64,000 nt of DNA, taken from assembly GCF_902859935.1 (NCBI RefSeq), contig NZ_CADIKI010000009.1, forward strand, positions 1 through 64,000. The letters are read 5' to 3'. The notes beneath the pieces are model-generated. The model saw only the letters and a program-made list of their open reading frames with translations, did not search any database and had not been told where the DNA came from. This document shows, piece by piece, positions 33,938 to 42,330 of the stretch. The translations under genes and the position numbers were made by a program. This stretch comes from Paraburkholderia fynbosensis. GTDB taxonomy: Bacteria; Pseudomonadota; Gammaproteobacteria; Burkholderiales; Burkholderiaceae. Every line of letters begins with the position of its first letter. The stretch's first letter is position 1.

Positions 33938-35755
33938 TCAGCTCTTTTCGCTCGGGATCGCGAACACGAAGAGCGTGCCGCCTAGCGCGGTGTACTTCGC
34001 GAGTTCACGATAGCCGCCGACCGCGCCCAGACCTTCGGTCGACTTTTCCAGACCGGCCGCCATGCCGATGCCAGCCCAGCCGCCGATGCCCGAGTACACG
34101 CCGACGAACTGCTTGCCGCCGTACTCATAGGTAAAGACGTTGCCGATGATTCCCGACGGCGTCTTGAAGCGCCACAGTTCCTTGCCGTCCTTGATGCGCA
34201 CTGCCTTCAGGTAGCCTTCGAGCGTGCCGTAGAAGGCCACGCCGCCGGCCGTGGCGAGCACGCCGGACCACACCGAGAACTTCTCCGGCTTCGAGTAGAC
34301 GATCTTGCCCTTGCTCGCATCCCACGCGATGAAGTTGCCCATCGCATTGTTCTCGTTCGGGCCGGGATACATCGACAGCGTGGCGCCGACATACGGCTGT
34401 CCCGACACGTAGTCGACATCGAACGGCTCGTAGTCCATGCAGACGTGGTTGGTCGGCACGAGGAACAGGTTCGAGTTCGGATCGAACGCGGCCGGTTGCT
34501 GGTCTTTCGAACCGAGCGCCGCCGGGCAGATGTTCTTCACGTTGTGATCCGAGCCTGCTGCCTGGGTCGAGTACGCCGCGTTACGGATCGGCAGACCGCT
34601 CTTCAGGTCGACGCGATCGGCCCAGTTCACCGCCGGGTCGTACTTCTGCGCGACGAGCAACTGGCCGGTTTCACGATTGAGCGTGTAGCCGAAACCGTTG
34701 CGATCGAAGTGGACGATCGCCGGCACCTTCTTGCCGCCGATGTTCAGGTCGGACAGGATCATTTCGTTGACGCCGTCATAATCCCATTCGTCGTGCGGCG
34801 TCATCTGATAGACCCAGCGGGCCATGCCGGTATTCAGGTCGCGCGCGAAGATCGACATCGACCATTTGTTGTCGCCCGGACGTTGCGTCGGGTTCCATGT
34901 GCCTGGATTGCCAGTGCCGTAGTAGATCAGGTTGAGTTTCGGGTCCCACGCATACCAGCCCCACGTGGTGCCGCCGCCCAGCTTCCACTGATCCCCCTTC
35001 CACGACTTGAGCGACGAATCCGCGCCGACCGGCACCATCTGGCCGTCGGTGTAGGTCATCGTCTTTTGCGGGTCGAGCAGCATTTCGTTGTCGGGGCCCG
35101 TGCTGTACGCCGTCCAGACCGGCTTGCCGGTCTTGATGTCATACGCGATGAGCCGACCGCGCACACCGAATTCACCGCCCGAAATCCCGGTCACCACCTT
35201 GTCGCCGAAAACGTGCGGCGCGTTGGTGTTGGTTTCACCCGCTTTCGGGTTGCCGTTCTGCGCGGTCCAGACCACATCGCCTGTCTTCGCGTTGAGCGCC
35301 ACGAGTTTGGTGTCGGCCTGCTGCAGGAAGATCTTGCCGTCGCCGTAAGCGAGACCGCGGTTGACGGTATCGCAGCACATCACGGAGACGACCTGCTCGT
35401 CCTGCTTCGGTTGATACTGCCAGGCGAACGTCTGGTCCTTCAGGTTGATCGCGATGACCTTGTTGGGAAACGGCGAGTGGATATACATCGTGTCGCCGAT
35501 CACGAGCGGCGAGCCTTCATGGCCACGCAGCACGCCAGTCGACATGGTCCAGGCAACCTGCAGCTTGCCGACGTTGTTCTCGTTGATCTGTTTGAGCGGG
35601 CTGTAGCGGTGATTCGCATAATCGCCCGCCTGGGTTGCCCAGTTGGATGGATTCTTCATCAGGCCGTCGAGCTGCGGATCGGCCTGTGCGACGATAGAAC
35701 TAAAGGCTGCCGATGCGAGGATCGCGAGCCCAAGAACCGTGGTGCGTAAGTTCAT
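33938..35755 (-). CDS. xoxF: Lanthanide-dependent methanol dehydrogenase XoxF (PQQ)
   Basis: 605 residues, eight-bladed quinoprotein. Signal peptide ends AQA-DPQL near residue 25. Adjacent Cys127-Cys128 in VMCCDTVNRG form the PQQ-contacting disulfide. The active-site motif PHDEWDYDGVNE has catalytic Asp325 and a second Asp327 two residues on; this extra Asp marks lanthanide-binding XoxF, where calcium-type MxaF has Ala. Periplasmic oxidation of methanol, possibly other alcohols. It heads the leftward xox cluster. A candidate sigma-54 promoter lies at 35899-35914. Confidence 0.96.
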   Translation of the reverse strand: MNLRTTVLGLAILASAAFSSIVAQADPQLDGLMKNPSNWATQAGDYANHRYSPLKQINENNVGKLQVAWTMSTGVLRGHEGSPLVIGDTMYIHSPFPNKVIAINLKDQTFAWQYQPKQDEQVVSVMCCDTVNRGLAYGDGKIFLQQADTKLVALNAKTGDVVWTAQNGNPKAGETNTNAPHVFGDKVVTGISGGEFGVRGRLIAYDIKTGKPVWTAYSTGPDNEMLLDPQKTMTYTDGQMVPVGADSSLKSWKGDQWKLGGGTTWGWYAWDPKLNLIYYGTGNPGTWNPTQRPGDNKWSMSIFARDLNTGMARWVYQMTPHDEWDYDGVNEMILSDLNIGGKKVPAIVHFDRNGFGYTLNRETGQLLVAQKYDPAVNWADRVDLKSGLPIRNAAYSTQAAGSDHNVKNICPAALGSKDQQPAAFDPNSNLFLVPTNHVCMDYEPFDVDYVSGQPYVGATLSMYPGPNENNAMGNFIAWDASKGKIVYSKPEKFSVWSGVLATAGGVAFYGTLEGYLKAVRIKDGKELWRFKTPSGIIGNVFTYEYGGKQFVGVYSGIGGWAGIGMAAGLEKSTEGLGAVGGYRELAKYTALGGTLFVFAIPSEKS

Positions 35756-35898
35756 GTCTCCTCCAGAATTGTCCTGCTGTTCAACTCACGAATGACCCAC
35801 GCTACCTCGCACGCATCGTGCGCGCCTTCTCGAGTGCAGGTAACGATTTGCGCGCTGTCCCGATTCGACGTCGAGCTTCGCGGCGCATTAACGGCTAA

Positions 35899-35914
35899 CG
35901 CATATTCCATGCCG
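35899..35914 (-). promoter_or_regulatory. Candidate sigma-54 promoter of xoxF
   Basis: Leftward CGGCATG-GAAT-ATGCG has GG and GC with 10 bp between and 8 of 12 consensus bases. The predicted start lies about 130 bp before the xoxF ATG, and the palindrome at 36079-36093 about 200 bp upstream of that start. Confidence 0.4.
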
Positions 35915-36044
35915 AGCGTGGTGCCGATGAACAGCCCATGGTTCACATGGGGATGGCGCGCGGCACGCGAGCCCGGCTGCGCGAGTCGCGCGTCGCGAGG
36001 CGGCCGTTGCCGGGCTATGATCGATGCCGCGCGATGCCACGCAT

Positions 36045-36093
36045 GTGACACGGGTGAACCGATTGCGCCACGCGATGCGACACATTCTGTGTC
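36045..36093. promoter_or_regulatory. Candidate upstream activator sites between xoxF and the PCD-like gene
   Basis: Perfect palindrome GACACA-TTC-TGTGTC at 36079-36093, plus a half-site-like GTGACAC at 36045-36051. The same 15-bp form recurs at 45025-45039. Its position suits a hexameric sigma-54 activator serving both divergent promoters. Confidence 0.5.
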
Positions 36094-36143
36094 ACTCTGG
36101 TGATACGAAGCGTGTCCTTTGCGAGTCATGTACCCGTGCAAAC

Positions 36144-36159
36144 TGGCCCGGCACTTGCA
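36144..36159 (+). promoter_or_regulatory. Strong sigma-54 (-24/-12) promoter of the PCD-like gene
   Basis: TGGCCCG-GCAC-TTGCA matches TGGCACG-N4-TTGCA at 11 of 12 fixed bases. The predicted start is near 36171, 36 bp before the ATG; the palindrome centre is 85 bp upstream of that start. Confidence 0.65.
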
Positions 36160-36206
36160 GCATTGCGTCATTCGGCGGGCGCTTCCCGCATCCGAGGAGA
36201 ACAGTC

Positions 36207-36605
36207 ATGGCAAAGACAGAGCAGGTCTATTCCGACGAGGAGATCCAGCAACGCCTCGTCGGTCCGCTGCAGCACTGGTATCTCGAGGATGGCTGGCTGC
36301 GGCGCAAGTACCGGACCGAAGGCTGGAAAGGCACGCTGATGGTGGTCAATACGGTGGGCCATCTCGCGGAGGCCGCCTGGCATCATCCGGATCTGACGGT
36401 GTCCTACGCATTCGTGACGGTGAAGCTCAAGACGCACAGCGCGAAGGGCATCACGGACAAGGATTTCGCGCTCGCCACGAAAATGGAGTCGGTGATCCAG
36501 TGGCAACCGGGGCTCGAGGACGGACCGCTCGAAGGCACGCCGTCCGACGATCAGCGCTTTCGCTATATCAAGTACGACGCGGCGAAGCCCGCACAAGGCG
36601 AGTAA
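36207..36605 (+). CDS. Pterin-4a-carbinolamine dehydratase-like protein (PCD/DCoH family)
   Basis: 132 residues. The family motif WHHPDLTVSYAFVTVKLKTH is intact and followed by ITDKDFALA. GAGGAG precedes the ATG. There is no phenylalanine hydroxylase gene next to it. The setting between xoxF and mptG suggests a role in methanopterin metabolism, as proposed for PCD-like genes of methylotroph C1 clusters; the precise reaction is unproven. Confidence 0.82.
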   Translation: MAKTEQVYSDEEIQQRLVGPLQHWYLEDGWLRRKYRTEGWKGTLMVVNTVGHLAEAAWHHPDLTVSYAFVTVKLKTHSAKGITDKDFALATKMESVIQWQPGLEDGPLEGTPSDDQRFRYIKYDAAKPAQGE

Positions 36606-36692
36606 GGGGTTTTCCCTGCCGCCCATTCCCGCTGACTGGATGAGCGCATCGCGGCGATCGCCTCAGCGCTATGACGCCAGATGAAACACCGC

Positions 36693-36863
36693 GTGACACA
36701 GTGCACCTTCAGCGTCACACAGCGTCCACCAGTACGCGGGACAACCCGGCAGGCGACGCGTTTCGCCGCGACCTGAAGCGGCTTTCCACGCGGCTTGATT
36801 GTCGCGTGAGACGGCTGCCTCCCGCGCCGGCAGCACGGCTGCGCGCCTGGTACGGCTTCTGCT
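36693..36863 (+). promoter_or_regulatory. Candidate sigma-54 promoter region of mptG
   Basis: TGGTACG-GCTT-CTGCT (36848-36863) has the invariant GG and GC at correct spacing and 10 of 12 consensus bases, about 100 bp before mptG. Upstream, GTGACACA (36693-36700) and GTCACAC (36714-36720) form an inverted pair related to the xoxF-side sites. The rest of the 354-base gap (36606-36959) holds no gene I can support. Confidence 0.5.
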
Positions 36864-36959
36864 TGAACTCGCCCGGCGTGCTGCCGCGATCTACCGCGCC
36901 GCATTCACGCGGCGCCCTTCGGCCAGACCCTGTTCAGCGCACCCACAAGGATACTTGCG

Positions 36960-37985
36960 ATGCCGCTTCAGTTTCGCCGCCTTCCGCCTCACACCGCCAT
37001 CACCATCGATGCGCCCGCGCGCCTGCATCTGGGTTTTCTCGACCCGAACGCGTCGCTCGGACGTGCGTTCGGCAGCCTCGGACTGATGATCGACGCGCGC
37101 GGCACACGGCTCGAAGCACGCCTTGCCGAGCGCGAGCAGATCGACGGCGCGGTGACCGAAGCGGACCGCGAGCGCATCGCGCTTTGCCTCGCGCGCTTGC
37201 AGGCCGCCTATGGACCGGCGACGGTCGCAATCGACGTCACGCATGCGCCGCGTGCGCACACCGGGCTCGGCTCCGGCACGCAGCTCGCGCTGGCCGTCGG
37301 CACGGCGTTCGTGCGCCTGCTCGGCCAGCCGGCGAGCACCGCCGAGATCGCCGCGTTGCTCGGGCGCGGCGCGCGCTCCGGCATCGGCATTCTCGGTTTC
37401 GATGCGGGCGGCTTGCTGCTGGACGGCGGACCGGCCGGCGATCTCCATCAGGGCGTGCCGCCGCTGCTCGCGCGCCAGCCGTTTCCGCACGAGTGGCGCG
37501 TGCTCCTCGTGAGCGACCACGCCCGCCAGGGTTTGCACGGGACCGAGGAACGCCGCGCCCTCGCCTCGCTCGCGCCGTTCCCGCAGGCGCTCGCCGCGCA
37601 CCTGTGCCATCTGGTGCTGATGCGCATTCTGCCGGGCGCGGCCGAGCACGACTTCGTGCCGTTCGCCGAGGGCCTCACCGACATGCAGCAGACCATTGGC
37701 GAATACTTCGCCAGCGCGCAAGGCGGCGTGTTCGCGAGCCCCGATGTCGAGCGCGTGCTGCGCGCGGTCGCCGCCGAACGGACGGCGGGCATCGGCCAGA
37801 CTTCGTGGGGTCCGACGGGCTTTGCGATTCTCCCGAGTGCGCTCGATGCCGACAGCGCGCTCGCCACCGCGCGCGAAGCGGTCCGCACGATGCCGCATAT
37901 CGAATGCACGGTCGTCGCCGGACGGGACAGCGGTGCGGCCATTCGCAGCACCGACGCGCACGCGCAGCGGAGCGACGCCGCATGA
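36960..37985 (+). CDS. mptG: Beta-ribofuranosylaminobenzene 5'-phosphate synthase
   Basis: 341 residues. GHMP-kinase-like fold: APARLHLGFLDPN at the N-terminus and the glycine-rich HTGLGSGTQLALAVG loop. Later GIGQTSWGPTGFA is characteristic of RFAP synthases. It condenses 4-hydroxybenzoate (or p-aminobenzoate) with PRPP in methanopterin synthesis. AAGGA lies 8 bp before the ATG. Confidence 0.88.
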   Translation: MPLQFRRLPPHTAITIDAPARLHLGFLDPNASLGRAFGSLGLMIDARGTRLEARLAEREQIDGAVTEADRERIALCLARLQAAYGPATVAIDVTHAPRAHTGLGSGTQLALAVGTAFVRLLGQPASTAEIAALLGRGARSGIGILGFDAGGLLLDGGPAGDLHQGVPPLLARQPFPHEWRVLLVSDHARQGLHGTEERRALASLAPFPQALAAHLCHLVLMRILPGAAEHDFVPFAEGLTDMQQTIGEYFASAQGGVFASPDVERVLRAVAAERTAGIGQTSWGPTGFAILPSALDADSALATAREAVRTMPHIECTVVAGRDSGAAIRSTDAHAQRSDAA

Positions 37986-38120
37986 CGCGCCTCGGGCTCT
38001 GCGCCCGTGGCGAGCGCCCGCACGCGGCGGCGCACCATCGCCACCGCCGGCGCGCTGCCACGCGCCCTTCGCTTGCGCGGTCCAACGCGTTGCCACTGAA
38101 ACCTGAACGAGCCTGCTGCC

Positions 38121-39047
38121 ATGTCCGAAACGATTGAAAGGCCCTATATCCTGCACATGCTCACGGCTACGCCGCAGATGAGTCCGTTCGACGTCAACAT
38201 GGCGGCCGACGCGGGCTACCAGGTCATCGTGCCGTACTGCAACGTCCTGCCGACCATGGTCGCGAACCTGACCCAGGACGCCATCTTTTCCCGTGGCCCG
38301 AAAGGCGTGTCGCGCACCGGCATCTTCATCGGCGGACGCGACGTGATGCAGGCCGCCGACATGCTCGACACCGCGCGCAAGGCGATGGTGCCGCCGTTCG
38401 AAGTTTCCGTGTTCGCCGATCCGAGCGGCTCGTACACGACGGCGGCCGCGGCCGTCGCCCTCGTCGAGCGGCATCTCGGCAAGCAGCACGGCATGGAGCT
38501 GGGCGGCAAGCGCATGCTGATTCTCGGCGGGACCGGCGCGGTCGGACGCGTCGCGGCGGCGATGGCCGCCTCGCGCGGCGCCGACGTGACGATCGCGAGC
38601 CACCACGATCGCGCCCGCGCGCTCGGCGTCTCGGCCGAAATCAACCAGCGCTTCGGCATCGTCACCAACGGCATCAGCGTCGCGACGCCGGACGAATTGC
38701 GCGGCGCGCTGGCCGACGCGGAGATCGTGCTCGCCACCGCCGTGGCGGGCGTCCAGGTAATCAGCAGCGACGACCTCGCGTTTGCCAAACGCCTGCTGAT
38801 CGCCGCGGACGTCAACGCCGTGCCGCCGGAAGGCATTGCCGGCGTCAACGTGATGAACGACGGCAAGCCCATCGACGGCGTGCCCAGCGCGGGCGCGGTC
38901 GGCATCGGCGCGCTGGCGATCGGCAACGTCAAGTATCAGGTTGAACATCGGCTCTTCATGCGCATGCGCACCGGCGGTAAGCCAGTCTACCTCGGCTTTC
39001 CGCAAGCATTCGACGAAGCCCGCGAGGTCGCGGCCGGCCTCGGTTGA
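38121..39047 (+). CDS. mtdB: Methylene-tetrahydromethanopterin dehydrogenase
   Basis: 308 residues. N-terminal catalytic domain (ILHMLTATPQMSPFDVNMAADAG in two parts: ILHMLTATPQMSPFD, VNMAADAG) and a Rossmann domain with MLILGGTGAVGRVAA. Oxidises methylene-H4MPT with NAD(P). MtdC-type paralogues exist in Burkholderiales, so MtdB rather than MtdC is a preference only. Confidence 0.88.
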   Translation: MSETIERPYILHMLTATPQMSPFDVNMAADAGYQVIVPYCNVLPTMVANLTQDAIFSRGPKGVSRTGIFIGGRDVMQAADMLDTARKAMVPPFEVSVFADPSGSYTTAAAAVALVERHLGKQHGMELGGKRMLILGGTGAVGRVAAAMAASRGADVTIASHHDRARALGVSAEINQRFGIVTNGISVATPDELRGALADAEIVLATAVAGVQVISSDDLAFAKRLLIAADVNAVPPEGIAGVNVMNDGKPIDGVPSAGAVGIGALAIGNVKYQVEHRLFMRMRTGGKPVYLGFPQAFDEAREVAAGLG

Positions 39048-39054
39048 GCCCGCC

Positions 39055-40278
39055 GTGACGACGCCGCGTCAGCCGCTCGCCCAGGCGCCGTTCGTCGCGG
39101 TGGCGGGGCTGTCCGCGCGTCTGCTCGCCCAGTCCGCGGCGCTCGCGGGTCTGCGGGTCGCCGCGCTCGACATCTTCGGCGATCGCGATACGCGCGCGGC
39201 CGCCGAGGTGTGGTGCGATATCGGCGGCGGCGCGCTGACGATCGATCGCGAGCGGCTCTCGCATGCGCTCGGGCGCGTCGCGCGTCTGCCGCGTTTTCTC
39301 GGCTGGATCGGCGGCAGCGGCCTGGAGCCGCTGATCACGCAATTGTGCGATGCGCCCGGCTTGCCCCGCTTCATCGGCAACACTGCCGAAGGGAGCGCCG
39401 CCGTACGCGAGCCACGGCGTTTTTTCGCGCTGCTCGATGAGCTGCGTATTCCACATCCGGCTGTCTCGTTCGCGCGGCCCGCGACCGCCCAAGAAGGCTG
39501 GCTGTTCAAACTCGCCGACGGCTGCGGCGGGACGCACATCAAACCGGTGGCGGCGCTCGGCGCGCAGAGCGTGCCCGCGCAAGGGTATTTCCAGCGTATC
39601 GGTCGCGGCCGGTCGCTGTCGGCGCTCTTTATCGGCGCGCAAGGCCGCGCCCAACTGATCGGTTTCGCGGAGCAGCTCACCTGCGCCCTGGGCGAACTGG
39701 CGTTCGTCCATGCGGGATCGATCGGTCCGATCGATGTGCCGCCGCAGGTCGCCGCGCGCATGCAGTCCGCCCTCGACGCACTCTGTGCGCGAACCGGGCT
39801 GATCGGCCTCAACAGTTGCGACTTCCTGCTCGATGGCGACGCCTTCGAGCTGCTCGAAATCAACGCGCGGCCCTCCTCCACGATGACGCTTTACGAAACC
39901 GCGTCGCCCGATGCGTGGCCGCACGGACTGCTCCAATGCCATCTCGACGCGTGCCGTTTCGACCGGCTGCCGTCGAATGGCAGCGCAGCCCTGGCGCGCC
40001 AGCCGCGCTGGCGCACCGGCCAGCGCGTGCTGTTCGCGCCCGCGCCGTTCACCGTGTCAGCCGAATTCTCCGACGCCTGTCTGCGCGATCCTCAGTGCCG
40101 CGACGTGCCGATGCCCGGCACGCGCGTCGAACCCCGGCAGCCCGTCTGCACCCTGCTCGTGCGCGCGGCATCGGTGGACGCGGTGCGGCGCACGCTCGAT
40201 GCGCAGCGCGCCCTCGTCCTGCAACGAATCGAAACCTGCGATGAGTCCGACCATGTCCGCCTCCCCTTCCTCGCCTGA
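39055..40278 (+). CDS. ATP-grasp protein of the H4MPT cluster
   Basis: 407 residues from GTG 39055, 7 bp after the mtdB stop; the longer frame would overlap mtdB heavily. ATP-grasp core with FKLADGCGGTHIKP and the metal-binding LLEINARPSSTM. It is one of two ATP-grasp genes flanking mch. A ligase step in cofactor assembly is likely, but the substrate is unknown. Confidence 0.78.
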   Translation: MTTPRQPLAQAPFVAVAGLSARLLAQSAALAGLRVAALDIFGDRDTRAAAEVWCDIGGGALTIDRERLSHALGRVARLPRFLGWIGGSGLEPLITQLCDAPGLPRFIGNTAEGSAAVREPRRFFALLDELRIPHPAVSFARPATAQEGWLFKLADGCGGTHIKPVAALGAQSVPAQGYFQRIGRGRSLSALFIGAQGRAQLIGFAEQLTCALGELAFVHAGSIGPIDVPPQVAARMQSALDALCARTGLIGLNSCDFLLDGDAFELLEINARPSSTMTLYETASPDAWPHGLLQCHLDACRFDRLPSNGSAALARQPRWRTGQRVLFAPAPFTVSAEFSDACLRDPQCRDVPMPGTRVEPRQPVCTLLVRAASVDAVRRTLDAQRALVLQRIETCDESDHVRLPFLA

Positions 40279-41281
40279 CACTTCACGGCCAGCCGCCGCA
40301 CCCAGCGTCAACGCGCTGAGCGAGCGCCTCGTCGCCCGGCTGATCGACAATGCCGCCCGCCTTGGCGTCGTAATCAGCCATACAGCAGGCGGCACCGTGA
40401 TCGTGGACGCCGGGGTCGACGCCCCCGGTAGCATCGACGCCGGCGTGCTGATCGCGCGCATTTGCATGGGCGGGCTCGGCCGCGTCACGGTGCGCTCGAA
40501 CTTCGACGCGGCGCCGCTCTGGCCCACGATGATCGAAGCGCGCACGTCGTCACCGGTGCTGGCGTGCCTCGGCAGTCAGTACGCGGGATGGAGCCTCGCG
40601 GCCACCAAGGAACAGACCGGCGGCAAGAAGTTCTTTTCGCTCGGCTCCGGTCCCGCGCGCGCGCTGGCCGTCAAGGAGCCGCTGTTCGCCGAACTCGGCT
40701 ATCGCGACCGCCATGAGCGCGGCGTGCTGGTACTCGAAGTCGATCGCATGCCGCCGCAGGTCATCATCGACAAGGTGCTGCATGATTGCGGCCTCGCGCC
40801 CGAGGGCCTCACGCTGATCGTCACGCCGACACACTCTGTCGCGGGGACGGTACAGGTGGTGGCGCGCGTGGTGGAAGTTGCGCTGCACAAGACGCACGTA
40901 CTCGGCGTGCCGCTCGATGAAGTGGTGGAAGGCGCGGGCTCGGCCCCGTTGCCGCCGCCCGCGCCCGACGGCATCCAGGCGATGGGGCGCACCAACGACG
41001 CGATTCTCTACGGTGGCCGCGTCCATCTGACGGTCAGGCGAGATGACACCGCGCGGCGCCTCGCCGCGAGCTTGCCCGCCGCGAATTCGCGCGACTACGG
41101 ACGGCCGTTCGCGGACATCTTCACGTCGTTCAACTTCGACTTCTACCAGATCGATCCGGCGCTGTTCGCGCCCGCCGAAGTATGGGTGAGCAGCCTCGAA
41201 AGCGGCGCGACCTATCACGGCGGGCGGCTCGAAAGCGCGTTGCTGCAGGACCAATGGGGCGGCGAGCCCGTCGCGCCATGA
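40241..41281 (+). CDS. mch: Methenyl-tetrahydromethanopterin cyclohydrolase
   Basis: 346 residues from ATG 40241; ATG 40253 is equally possible. Overlaps the upstream gene by 38 bases. Conserved stretches ICMGGLGRVTV, ARTSSPVLACLGSQYAGW and FFSLGSGPARAL are typical of Mch. Hydrolyses methenyl-H4MPT to formyl-H4MPT. Confidence 0.92.
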   Translation: MSPTMSASPSSPDTSRPAAAPSVNALSERLVARLIDNAARLGVVISHTAGGTVIVDAGVDAPGSIDAGVLIARICMGGLGRVTVRSNFDAAPLWPTMIEARTSSPVLACLGSQYAGWSLAATKEQTGGKKFFSLGSGPARALAVKEPLFAELGYRDRHERGVLVLEVDRMPPQVIIDKVLHDCGLAPEGLTLIVTPTHSVAGTVQVVARVVEVALHKTHVLGVPLDEVVEGAGSAPLPPPAPDGIQAMGRTNDAILYGGRVHLTVRRDDTARRLAASLPAANSRDYGRPFADIFTSFNFDFYQIDPALFAPAEVWVSSLESGATYHGGRLESALLQDQWGGEPVAP

Positions 41282-42330
41282 CGCTCACGCGAGCCGGCGC
41301 CGCGCCGGACACCGACCGCGACGCGAAGTCCGACACCAGGCACGCGGGCGTGCGCATCGCGATCCTGACCGACGAAACCGGCTGGCACACCGGGCGGCTG
41401 AAAAAAGCGTTCCGCGCGCGCGGCGCCGAGGCGCGCTGCGTCGATCTCGCGGATTGCCGCATCGACACCACGTGGCAACCTCACGGGCTGGTGGTGCCGG
41501 GCTTCGGTCATACGCTGCCGGATGCGGTCTTCGTGCGCGGCATCGCCGGCGGCACCTTCGAGCAGGTGACGCTGCGGCTCGGCATCCTGCACGCGCTGCG
41601 CGAATCGGGCGTGCCGGTCTACAACGATGCGCGCGCGATCGAGCGCAGCGTCGACAAATCGATGACCAGCTTCCTGCTGCACCGTGCCGGCGTGCCGACG
41701 CCGGCGACGTGGGCGGTCGAATCCGTGGCCTTCGCGCAGCGCGTACTGATGCGCGAAGCGGCCGCCGGCCGCCAGGTCGTGCTCAAACCGTTGTTCGGCT
41801 CGCAGGGCCACGGCCTCAAACGGCTCGGCGCACGCCGTGGCGGGCTCGCGCCAATGCCGTCGCTCGCGCCTTACCGGCAGGTCGCTTATCTGCAGCGCTA
41901 TGTCGCCGGCGGGCGGCCCGGGTTCGACTGGCGCGTGCTGGTGATCGGCGGGCGCGCGGTGGCGGCGATGCGGCGTGTCGGCGGCAAGGACTGGATACAC
42001 AACTTCGCGCAAGGCGCGCTCTGCGAGCCGGCCGAACTCGATGCGCCGCTCGCGCAAACGGCCGTGCAGGCAGCCGCCGCGCTCGGCCTCGACTATGCCG
42101 GCGTGGATCTGATCCCCAATCCCGACGACGCCGCGCGTCCGCTCGTGCTCGAAGTGAACGGCGTGGCCGCGTGGCGCGGCCTGCAGTCGGTCACGCCGCT
42201 CGACCTCGCGGCGGCGCTCGCCGATGACCTGCTCGAGCGCAGGCTCGCCGCGCAGCGGCGTTTGCTCACGCAGGTCGACGAGTCGACCGATACACCGGCC
42301 GTCGCCACGCTGCCCGCACGTCATGCCTGA
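41278..42330 (+). CDS. RimK-like ATP-grasp ligase of the H4MPT cluster
   Basis: 350 residues; ATG 41278 overlaps the mch stop (ATGA). RimK-type features: VDKSMTSFLLHRAGVPTPAT, VLKPLFGSQGHGLKRL and VLEVNGVAAWRGLQ. Addition of glutamate to the cofactor side chain (MptN-like) is a reasonable hypothesis. Confidence 0.82.
   Translation: MTLTRAGAAPDTDRDAKSDTRHAGVRIAILTDETGWHTGRLKKAFRARGAEARCVDLADCRIDTTWQPHGLVVPGFGHTLPDAVFVRGIAGGTFEQVTLRLGILHALRESGVPVYNDARAIERSVDKSMTSFLLHRAGVPTPATWAVESVAFAQRVLMREAAAGRQVVLKPLFGSQGHGLKRLGARRGGLAPMPSLAPYRQVAYLQRYVAGGRPGFDWRVLVIGGRAVAAMRRVGGKDWIHNFAQGALCEPAELDAPLAQTAVQAAAALGLDYAGVDLIPNPDDAARPLVLEVNGVAAWRGLQSVTPLDLAAALADDLLERRLAAQRRLLTQVDESTDTPAVATLPARHA

Noticed and set aside
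36891..39005. 704-codon open frame antisense to mptG and mtdB
   Set aside because: It is a GC-rich shadow of two clear family genes; its translation is His/Arg/Ala-rich with no motif.
40828..40842. GACACACTCTGTCGC inside mch, 13 of 15 match to the activator palindrome
   Set aside because: It is within coding sequence, one arm is broken, and no promoter element follows.
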